Notes under the pieces: generated by a model
The model's input: only the letters and a program-made list of their open reading frames with translations
The model's database searches: none
What the model was told of the DNA's origin: nothing
Part shown: in pieces, positions 56,755-64,000 of the stretch
Layout of the letters: every line of letters starts with the position of its first letter
How positions within the stretch are numbered: position 1 is the first letter of the stretch
Assembly (NCBI GenBank): GCA_946965045.2
Contig: OX337232.1
Span: forward strand, 3,844,001 to 3,908,000
Source of the DNA: Epithemia pelagica
Lineage: Eukaryota; Bacillariophyta; Bacillariophyceae; Surirellales; Surirellaceae
Length of the DNA: 64,000 nucleotides
Direction: 5' to 3'
Made by a program: the position numbers and the translations under genes

Positions 56755-59700
56755 TTAAAATGGTGGTCGGTTACTCTGATGGTTTCGGCATGATTTGTCG
56801 TGTGGTGGAATGCCTCTACGGTTTCCCCGATTCCAATATTGGATGTTGCGAATGCAACAGTTCTGTATTGGCTGCATTTGAGCCGGGGCAACAGGCGGTT
56901 GATGTGGCTGATGAAGATTCCCAACGGCCGGGCACATGATCGTCGAGAGAAAAGCTGCTTGTTGCAAGAGCTGCTGTTGTACCTGGTAAATATTGGGCAT
57001 CGATGATGGTGCCAACGGTGGTTGTTGTTGTTGTGGTGGTGGCGGTAGTGGTGGAAGACTGGGCTGCTCCCTCATTGTTGGCTGTTTCTGGTTTGTGGTA
57101 ACTCGTGTTGTCGTTGTGCTTGTTGCGTTGATTTGGTTCTGTTTGACAGGCCGAGTCACTTGGATTGGTTCTTGTTCTTGAGCACTTGCCTCACACTCTT
57201 GCATCTCGCTGTCTTCTTCTTTTTCCTCCTCCTCTTCTTCTGGTTCTTTATCGTCTTCCATGTCCTGGTCGCTACCACTGTCCGAGTCTTCGCGGTTCGA
57301 TATTTCGTCGTCGTCGTCGTCGTCGTCACATTCGAGCATTGTCTCATTGTTTGTTGCGTCCTCTGTTGGTTCATTGCATTCGTTGCAGGGGCAGTGGTCA
57401 TTGCTGAGGAATGCCACTGGCCATGTTTGTTGGATCTGTTTTTGTATCGGCAGGTATTCGGAGAAGAATCGTTCTCCATTGTCAGGAGGTAAGTCTTCGA
57501 CCCAATCAAATGGTTTGCTCGCTCCACAACGAACTGCCAGTTTGTTGATGAAGGCAAGCTCCTGGTGATTGAAGTGACTAACGACACTTTCCCATGCTGC
57601 AGGCATTTTCGTGTTCCTCTCCTCCATTGAAGCCGAGGCTAAACGGATTTTGAGCCGGATTTGTTTGTTATATCGTGCCGTTCCACAGAGGTTGATGACA
57701 TCACTGAGATCCTCGTGCATTCCTCCATTTGCAAAGTGTGCGAGATTGTCATGCCATGATTCGAGCTTCGACTCGCCCCGGTAAGAAATCCACTCGCTGA
57801 GCCCATGTTTTGAATTTGGACCTGGCTTGATCTCACGATACATTTCACTTACAGGGAGTGGGTCCGAGAGATATTCTGCCTTTTTCTTGCAGTTCTCAAT
57901 GGCAAGGTGAGTGTCCATTGTAAACAGTGTTTGTTGCGTCCTTGGGTCGACTCGTCCTCTTGCTGCTCCAGATCCCTCTGACGCAGTTACCTTGTACTTG
58001 CATTTCCATTCTTCAAGCTTGGTGATGATTGTTTCCTTCCGCCTGATTCTTTTCCGTAAGTGCTTGCCGTATCGTGTCCGAAACTGCTTTGTCTGTCGCA
58101 TTTCAACAATCTCTTTGTCAGACAGTTTCTCACCTGTACTTGACATTGTGCCATCTTTCAGAGCCGTCACAAGTTTGTTGAAGTCGCGATCATCATAGTC
58201 GTACAATGCATCCAACAAATCTCTTATTGCGTGTCCGAAGTCGATATGGTTCTTTCGTAGTGTCTTGACGATCCTCTGAATGAAATGGAAGAGTCCTAAT
58301 CTTCCCTTGAGCTTCCTTCCATTCTTGTCACGCAACAATTCCTCCCAGAAGCTTTGCTTATGGGGCCAGGTGTCGGAATACATGATTGAGGGTTTAAAAT
58401 TTGGTCGCTTGGTGAGTTGAATTAATGCATGGGCGAAGTGTTTTGTCTCCGTGCTTCTAACCAGAATAGCCAATGCTACCTCGCCATGTTCATTGCAGAT
58501 ATCCCACAGTGCTTCGGCTTGCAGTCTCTTCGGGTAGTTCTTTACCACCTGGTGAGTGTGATCTTGTGCGAAGCATATCTGACACTGTACCGCTTGTATT
58601 TCGCGTGTGTGTCGCTCTTTATCGCTTGTTCGCCACGGATTCCACGTAGACATTGAGGCTTCAAGGTATGCCTTCCGAATTGTCTCGCCCAATGGTGGAA
58701 ACCGTGTCAGCCATTCGCCATCCTTCTTCGGGTAGTCCTGAGCCTTTTGGTGCGATGAATCACAGAAAGACAGGTAGCTTGTAAGCCTCTTCCTGTAATC
58801 TCGGTTGATTGCACTATATAACAACCGACTACATAGATCTCCATTCCCATGGGTAATCAGTAGTTCCTCAAAAACAGTTGTAGCAGTGAGGTCTAGATGT
58901 TGAGCACCTCTAGCCCACTTGGCCTCGACCGGGTACCATTTTTGAAAATGTGAGGGCAGCATATTGATCAGCGCCCCATCATTACCGGCGTGCGTGACCT
59001 TGCATTCCGGGCAGTAGTAGTTGGTGACCAGGGCGTAGTGGGGAGCACCACCAAGATTAAAAATCGGAAATAGGCTCTTGGTCTTGGAAAGGTTGGTCCT
59101 GTCTCTTTTTAGAGTACAGTCCCTACACTTTGGACACTTAATCCCCAACGCTTGAAATTCTTCCGGAAGGAACAGCCCCCAATCCACAATGTACAATTTC
59201 TGTCCTACTATTGAGTCCCAGAGGGCATTGTTGTTGTCGCGCACCTCCGGCACACAAAACTCCATGTTGCGCATGTACGCCTTAAGTGACGACAGGTCAC
59301 GCTTCTTCTCTAAGCAGTTTTCAGCGATCGTCTTGGCCAGCGCGTAAACCATCTTCGGACAGGAAATCGAGGTGTCCGGCGCGACTTCCTTGTACTTGTC
59401 GAGTACCGATCGCATGAATACATAGTCCGCCGACCCAACTGAAGACACGACTTTATTATTGATCAGTGATGTCGTGCGCGCAACACAGTTCTTTCTTCCT
59501 CCCCGTTTACTTGAAAGCTCGATATCCGCCGTCGTTATGGTTGTGGCTTCGTTTGAAGCCTCACATTCTGTTTTGTTGTTGAGTTGGAAGAAGAGGTTGA
59601 ATTCCTCTTGGCTCATGATGATGGGCTTGAAGGTCACCTCCCTTGTTGCCTCCTTCTTCAGCCTTTCTTCCTCTCTCAATGCTTCCACCAGATGATCAGG

Positions 59701-59946
59701 GATGCCCTTGGTCTTTGTGTTCTTGGTACAAAACTCGTGGTGAGATCGTTTGGGGGGCTTGATACCCAGACGCTTGGCAGAACAGATTCTGCAGTCCCTG
59801 TCTTCCTCAAATGCCTTCTTCTTCTCCAGGGTGAGTTGGTTCAGTCTTCTTGCTTCCTTCTTCTTCTTTGTTGACTTTGTTTGGTGTTGTGCTAACGATT
59901 TCGCCCGTTTTGTTTGGTTGTTTCGTCGTTGGCTTTGGCAACCCAT
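56755..59946 (-). CDS. DDE-type transposase of transposon copy A (lacks N-terminal ~96 residues)
   Basis: An intact frame of 1063 residues, clearly homologous throughout to the plus-strand ORF at 60081-63524. Order of parts: a basic N-terminus, a C2HC-like finger (CRICSAKRLG, HHEFC), conserved NALWDSIVGQKLYIVDW, a second Cys cluster (CPKCRDC, YYCPECK), DGEWLTRFPPLGETIRKA, then FAQDHT, MYSDTWPH and RGESKLESWH as candidate D, D and E. A long acidic/Gln/Pro tail ends in CCIRNIQYWNRGNRRGIPPHDKSC-type residues. The first ATG matches residue ~97 of copy B. The homology continues upstream of it (YKRKPSDQE versus YKKLSKEQE) before breaking near 59980. The superfamily is not certain; some features recall Kolobok- or MULE-like elements of algae. 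Confidence 0.75.
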   Translation of the reverse strand: MGCQSQRRNNQTKRAKSLAQHQTKSTKKKKEARRLNQLTLEKKKAFEEDRDCRICSAKRLGIKPPKRSHHEFCTKNTKTKGIPDHLVEALREEERLKKEATREVTFKPIIMSQEEFNLFFQLNNKTECEASNEATTITTADIELSSKRGGRKNCVARTTSLINNKVVSSVGSADYVFMRSVLDKYKEVAPDTSISCPKMVYALAKTIAENCLEKKRDLSSLKAYMRNMEFCVPEVRDNNNALWDSIVGQKLYIVDWGLFLPEEFQALGIKCPKCRDCTLKRDRTNLSKTKSLFPIFNLGGAPHYALVTNYYCPECKVTHAGNDGALINMLPSHFQKWYPVEAKWARGAQHLDLTATTVFEELLITHGNGDLCSRLLYSAINRDYRKRLTSYLSFCDSSHQKAQDYPKKDGEWLTRFPPLGETIRKAYLEASMSTWNPWRTSDKERHTREIQAVQCQICFAQDHTHQVVKNYPKRLQAEALWDICNEHGEVALAILVRSTETKHFAHALIQLTKRPNFKPSIMYSDTWPHKQSFWEELLRDKNGRKLKGRLGLFHFIQRIVKTLRKNHIDFGHAIRDLLDALYDYDDRDFNKLVTALKDGTMSSTGEKLSDKEIVEMRQTKQFRTRYGKHLRKRIRRKETIITKLEEWKCKYKVTASEGSGAARGRVDPRTQQTLFTMDTHLAIENCKKKAEYLSDPLPVSEMYREIKPGPNSKHGLSEWISYRGESKLESWHDNLAHFANGGMHEDLSDVINLCGTARYNKQIRLKIRLASASMEERNTKMPAAWESVVSHFNHQELAFINKLAVRCGASKPFDWVEDLPPDNGERFFSEYLPIQKQIQQTWPVAFLSNDHCPCNECNEPTEDATNNETMLECDDDDDDDEISNREDSDSGSDQDMEDDKEPEEEEEEKEEDSEMQECEASAQEQEPIQVTRPVKQNQINATSTTTTRVTTNQKQPTMREQPSLPPLPPPPQQQQPPLAPSSMPNIYQVQQQLLQQAAFLSTIMCPAVGNLHQPHQPPVAPAQMQPIQNCCIRNIQYWNRGNRRGIPPHDKSCRNHQSNRPPF

Positions 59947-60080
59947 GCCCTCCTGGTCACTGGGTTTCCTTTTGTATAGAGGAGGGGCTCACGAAATAGA
60001 AGGCAGAAATATGATTGGGTTAGAAAACTCACAAGACATAGACAAGACATCAAAATACTTAACGAAAACTCACACAAGAC

Positions 60081-63000
60081 ATGTCTTCTCTTACCAGTAG
60101 ACATCGCGCGCCACGCGCAAAAAGCCACGGAATCTTGCCGACTTCCCCACGAAAACAGCCGAAACGACAGGGATTTCGTCTCCAACACGATTCCGTGCCA
60201 ATGAGGCCGGTCGCGGTTGCCGTGCCCCAGGACATGGACAATGGTGTCGATGTTTCTGGAGCGACAATGGACCCAACCACGATGACTGTCCCTGAGGAGA
60301 ATGACTCTCCTCCACCACCACCAGCACCCTTGGTGGTGAACCCATACAAAAAGCTCAGCAAGGAGCAAGAGATGGGTGGGCAGAGTCAACGACGAAACAA
60401 CCAAACAAAAAGGGCAAAGTCGTTAGCACAACAGAGAAGCAACAAGAAGAGGAAGCAACAAGAGGCAAAGCAGTTGAGGCAGCTCACGCTTGAGAAGAAA
60501 AAGGCCTTTGAGCCAGACAGGGACTGCACCATCTGCAGTTCCAAAAGGCTTGGGACCAAGCCTCCCAAGCGCCCCCATCACGTCTTCTGCCCGAAGAACA
60601 CAAAGACCAGGGGCATACCAGACCACTTGGTAGAGGCCATGAAGGAGGAGGAACGACTGAAGAAAGAGGCCAACAAGGAAGTGACTTACCATCCAATCAT
60701 CATGAGGCAAGAAGATTTCAACCTCTTCTTTCGTCTCAACAATAAACCTGTCTCGGAAGCTTCAAATGAAGCAACGACCGTGACAGAGGACGATTTGAAA
60801 CTTTCCAGGGTTCGGAAGGGGAAGCGCAACTGTATTGCGCGCACGGACTGCCTGATCAATAATCAGGTGACGTCCGCCGTTGGGTCCGATGAGTATGTAT
60901 TTATGCAATCGGTACTGGCTAAATACAAGGAGATAGAACAAGACGAGTCGATCACGTGTCCGAAAACAATGTACGCGCTTGCCAAGACTATCGCCGAAAC
61001 TTGTTTGGAACGGAAGCGCGACGTGCGGTCACTTAAGCCGTTCATGCGAGACATGTGTTTGACTGTACCCGACGTGCGAAACAACAATAATGCCCTGTGG
61101 GACTCAATTGTAGGGCGACGTTTGTACATTGTTGACTGGGAGCTGTTTATGCCGGTGGAGTTTCAGAAAATTGGGCTTAAGTGTCCAAAGTGTAGCAACT
61201 GTACACTACAACGCGAGCGGACCAACCTTTCCAAGAGCAAAAGTCTATTCCCCATTTTTGGTCTTGATGGCGCACCGTCTTACGCCCTTGTCACGCACTA
61301 CCATTGCAAGGAGTGCAATACCACGCATGCCGGCAACGACGGAGCACTTCTCAATTCGCTGCCTCCACATTTTGCGAAATGGTATCCGGTCGAAGCAAAG
61401 TGGGCTCGAGGTGCCCAGCACTTCGACATTACAACAACAACAGTGTTGGAGGAGGAGATGCTTACCTATGGCAATGGTGACCACTGTAGTGGACTATTGT
61501 ATGCTGCAATCAACAGGGATTATAGGAATAGAATAACTAACTATTACTCCTTCTGCGATGCAACACATCAGCAAGGGCAAGAGTACCCAGCGAAAGATGG
61601 AGAGTGGCTCACCAGGTATCCTCCTCTTGGTGAGACAATCAGACAGGCCTACCACGAGGCATCAAGATCCAGACTCAATCCCTGGAGAACAAGTGACTAT
61701 GAGAGGCACACCAGGGAAATCCAAGCAGTGGGCTGCCAAACAAGTTTTGCCCAAGACCACACCTTCCAAGCAGTCAAGAACTATCCCAAGAGGCTCAAGG
61801 CAGAAGCTGTATGGGATGCTGCCAATGAAGTAGGCGAGATTGCATGTGCAATCTTGGTTCCAAACTTGGAAACCAAGACCTTCTCCCATGCTGCCCAACA
61901 ACTCTGCAGCCGTGGAAATTTTAACCCGAGCGTCATCTATTCCGACACATTCCCCCACAAGAGCGATTATTGGGTTGGATTGTTGGGTGAAGATGTAGTC
62001 CCAAGACTGGGACTCTTTCATTTCCTCCAGCGAATTATAAAGACCCTGCGCCATAAACACATGGACTTTGGTGACGCGTTGCGCGAATTGTTGGATTGCA
62101 TCTACGAGTATCACGATGGTGACTTCCATAAAGTCATCACGGCCCTGAAGAATGGCACCCTTGGAGGCAAGAAATGTAATGACAAGCAAATAGCAGAAAT
62201 GAGACAGACCAAGGTTTTTCGCGAAAGATACGGCAAGTACTTACGGAAAAGCATCCGCGCGTTCCAAACAATCGTGATGCGCCTGGAGGAGTGGAAGATA
62301 AAATATAAAGTGAGAAGTAGTAGTGACAGTGGGCCACCGGCACGAGGAAGGCTCGATCACAAGACACAACAACCATTGTTCACACAAGATACTCACTCAG
62401 CAATCGAAAACTGTAAAAAAAAGGCAGAGTTTCTCGCAGATCCGATTCCAATGGAAGACATGTATCGTGAGATCAAACCACACCCAAAATCAAGCCATCA
62501 ATTGTCCGAATGGGTCTCTTACCGAGGGGAATCCAAATTGGAGTCATGGCACAACAACTTGGCCCATTTCAGTAATGGGGGCACAAATGAAAAACTCTCG
62601 GACGACTTGAACTTGTGCGGAACGGCGCGGTACAACCGTCAGATTCGACACAAGCTGCGCTTTGTGTCGAAGACAACGGAACAACGCAACAAGAAAATGC
62701 CTGCGGCGTGGGAAACAGTGGTGAGTCATTGGAACCACCAGCAACTTGCCTTTATCAACAAGTTGGCCGTTCGATGCGGCGCATCCAAGTTGTTCGATGA
62801 CGTCGAGCACTTACCGCAAGACAATGGTGAACGCTTTTTTTCTGAGTACTTACAAGTTTATGAGCAACTCAACAAGGTCTGGAACATCTCGGTCCAACAG
62901 CATGACTTCTGTCCCTGTGAGAAATGTGAGGCTCAGCGCAATATGCAAGATGAAGAAACAATGCAAACAAGTGAGACACTGGAACAACAAGATACAGAAC

Positions 63001-63524
63001 AATCACGAGAAAATGAAAAAGAGCAACAAGTTGAGGAAACAGAAGAGCATCAAGACGAAGCAAACCAAGAAGATGACGATGATCCAATGTTGAGTGATGA
63101 GGAGGAAGAGCTGCCGCCACCACCAGCTCCAACAGTGCATCTGTCTTCTCCAACACGACCACAACGAGCACCACCACAAACACAACAGCAACCTGCTCCC
63201 AAATCGCAACCAAGAACAGCAATACAACCGGCCCCCAGACCAATCACCATGCCACAACCACAAATGCCATCACTTCCACCATTGCTTCCGCCAAATACGC
63301 CGCTTGCTAGTGTTCATCACTTTCAGCAACAGCTGCTGCAGCAAGCGGCGTATTACTCGTCGTACCTTGGTTGCCAACCGATCCATCAACAACCAACACA
63401 TCCACAACCGACTCAAAATTGTTGCATCCGCAATATTCAGTATTGGCAGAGGCCCAATCGTCGGGGCATCCCACCCCATGACAAATCTTGTTCCAACCAT
63501 CCCAGTAATGCATCGTACCCTTAA
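60081..63524 (+). CDS. DDE-type transposase of transposon copy B, full length
   Basis: 1147 residues in one exon. N-terminus MSSLTSRHRAPRAKSHG followed by a Pro-rich stretch; basic region; finger CTICSSKRLG...HHVFC (about 150-175); second Cys cluster CPKCSNC and HYHCKEC (about 370-415). Candidate catalytic residues are Asp 559 (FAQDHTF), Asp 622 (YSDTFPH) and Glu 821 (KLESWHN). The Gln/Glu/Pro-rich C-terminal region ends with NCCIRNIQYW and RRGIPPHDKSC, also kept in copy A. The enzyme should bind the transposon ends and catalyse cut-and-paste transposition in the nucleus. The uninterrupted frame suggests recent activity. Copies A and B are diverged, so they are not a fresh duplication. Confidence 0.8.
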   Translation: MSSLTSRHRAPRAKSHGILPTSPRKQPKRQGFRLQHDSVPMRPVAVAVPQDMDNGVDVSGATMDPTTMTVPEENDSPPPPPAPLVVNPYKKLSKEQEMGGQSQRRNNQTKRAKSLAQQRSNKKRKQQEAKQLRQLTLEKKKAFEPDRDCTICSSKRLGTKPPKRPHHVFCPKNTKTRGIPDHLVEAMKEEERLKKEANKEVTYHPIIMRQEDFNLFFRLNNKPVSEASNEATTVTEDDLKLSRVRKGKRNCIARTDCLINNQVTSAVGSDEYVFMQSVLAKYKEIEQDESITCPKTMYALAKTIAETCLERKRDVRSLKPFMRDMCLTVPDVRNNNNALWDSIVGRRLYIVDWELFMPVEFQKIGLKCPKCSNCTLQRERTNLSKSKSLFPIFGLDGAPSYALVTHYHCKECNTTHAGNDGALLNSLPPHFAKWYPVEAKWARGAQHFDITTTTVLEEEMLTYGNGDHCSGLLYAAINRDYRNRITNYYSFCDATHQQGQEYPAKDGEWLTRYPPLGETIRQAYHEASRSRLNPWRTSDYERHTREIQAVGCQTSFAQDHTFQAVKNYPKRLKAEAVWDAANEVGEIACAILVPNLETKTFSHAAQQLCSRGNFNPSVIYSDTFPHKSDYWVGLLGEDVVPRLGLFHFLQRIIKTLRHKHMDFGDALRELLDCIYEYHDGDFHKVITALKNGTLGGKKCNDKQIAEMRQTKVFRERYGKYLRKSIRAFQTIVMRLEEWKIKYKVRSSSDSGPPARGRLDHKTQQPLFTQDTHSAIENCKKKAEFLADPIPMEDMYREIKPHPKSSHQLSEWVSYRGESKLESWHNNLAHFSNGGTNEKLSDDLNLCGTARYNRQIRHKLRFVSKTTEQRNKKMPAAWETVVSHWNHQQLAFINKLAVRCGASKLFDDVEHLPQDNGERFFSEYLQVYEQLNKVWNISVQQHDFCPCEKCEAQRNMQDEETMQTSETLEQQDTEQSRENEKEQQVEETEEHQDEANQEDDDDPMLSDEEEELPPPPAPTVHLSSPTRPQRAPPQTQQQPAPKSQPRTAIQPAPRPITMPQPQMPSLPPLLPPNTPLASVHHFQQQLLQQAAYYSSYLGCQPIHQQPTHPQPTQNCCIRNIQYWQRPNRRGIPPHDKSCSNHPSNASYP

Positions 63525-63862
63525 AACACAACAACAACATCGGTTAGAGAGCAGCAAAAATCAACACAGCATCAACAGCCAACAGTCGCGACTTACCATG
63601 GAGGCCAGACACTTTAAGACAAAGATTCAAGAGATATAACAACAACAACGACGACAACAACAACAGTAGTGAGAAAACCATCGATCAGAAAATAATGAAC
63701 TAACAAAAACTGTGCAAAACTTCTCGTCCATGCCGTAGCTATGATTGCGTGATATACTGGAAACAATGTATGCCAATATCTTCGCACAGGCAATACAATC
63801 AGAGATCAAAGGCATATGTGAGGCTGACGATGTTTTGTATAGGTAAAAGACACACGGTGTCA
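63525..63862. other. 3' region of transposon copy B
   Basis: Non-coding as far as visible; rich in CAA repeats. Contains blocks shared (inverted) with 56410-56740 of copy A. Confidence 0.5.
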
Positions 63863-64000
63863 GCACTTACCGTAGCCAGATACGTAGAACGACCGTAGGG
63901 AACTGCCAAATCCCCCTCCACCGGGACATTGGAGCAACACGTAGTCACCACACATCCCACACAGACCAGAAGCAGTGACAAATGGATCAACCAATGAGAT
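63863..64000 (-). CDS. possible first exon of a convergent gene in the transposon 3' region, partial
   Basis: On the minus strand a frame enters from the right edge, encodes a hydrophobic stretch (WLIHLSLLLVCVGCVVTTCC) and EGDLAVPYGRSTYLAT, and meets GTAAGT near 63868. The matching part of copy A (about 56290-56412, +) encodes EGGDLADPHYHSTYEST before GTAAGT. The shared splice-like donor and the EGDLAxP...STYxxT pattern suggest a second, convergent gene or an old exon captured by the element. No start codon or later exons can be shown. Confidence 0.25.

Larger units (their letters stand above)
59980..64000 (+). mobile_element. transposon copy B (right end outside window)
   Basis: Begins at the point where similarity to the copy A 5' end starts (about 59980-59985), contains the intact transposase (60081-63524) and a 3' region shared with copy A up to the window edge. 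Terminal inverted repeats could not be checked because the right end is not included. Confidence 0.65.

Overview
The window reads as nuclear DNA of a photosynthetic stramenopile, most likely a raphid pennate diatom. This is an inference from gene content and style, not a database match: intron-poor genes with short GT-AG introns, Gln/Asn/Ser-rich low-complexity tails, (CAA)n/(TTG)n tracts, several stramenopile-type families without clear relatives elsewhere, and a heavy load of eukaryotic transposons. No bacterial, organellar, CRISPR or confident tRNA/rRNA signal was seen.

Layout. 1-3735: the 3' end of a tyrosine-recombinase retrotransposon (Ngaro/PAT-like; the left part lies outside the window), with a recombinase ORF and a B1-A2-B2 split direct-repeat tail, directly followed by a 578-bp element with ~40-bp terminal inverted repeats. 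3722-9592: a broken minus-strand gene whose stop codon comes from that element, an intact P-loop NTPase plus nuclease-like protein (CRN/RHS type), and a decayed glycosyltransferase. 9593-12509: relic repeats, one matching an inverted copy near 20.7 kb and one a direct copy near 24 kb. 12510-14239: a two-exon bHLH transcription factor. 14240-17171: gene-free, with two inverted-repeat structures. 17172-19924: an NCS2 nucleobase permease. 21633-23966: a NodB polysaccharide deacetylase. 24735-25916: a secreted calmodulin-like gene with an in-frame stop. 26849-29780: a membrane-anchored aspartic protease, also with an in-frame stop. 30355-32968: a polytopic membrane protein with a Cys-rich ectodomain. 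35244-38747: cytosolic leucyl-tRNA synthetase. 39733-40957: a frameshifted kelch protein. 41920-43266: a diatom-type protein of unknown function. 43267-46538: a minisatellite split by an 810-bp element with TTAA target duplication. 46539-52155: a tandem pair of paralogous unknown proteins. 52480-53651: a broken UIM-UBX gene. 53879-55723: a type I membrane protein. 55768-64000: two copies of a large DDE-type DNA transposon, one apparently split by an inversion.

How the genes relate. The host genes are functionally unrelated housekeeping, surface and regulatory genes rather than a pathway. The coherent theme is transposon activity: at least five distinct mobile elements, a ~480-bp repeat present three times around the LeuRS and kelch genes, and an unusual number of otherwise well-preserved genes interrupted by single stops or frameshifts. 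Whether those lesions are real decay, sequencing errors or recoding cannot be decided from this sequence alone.
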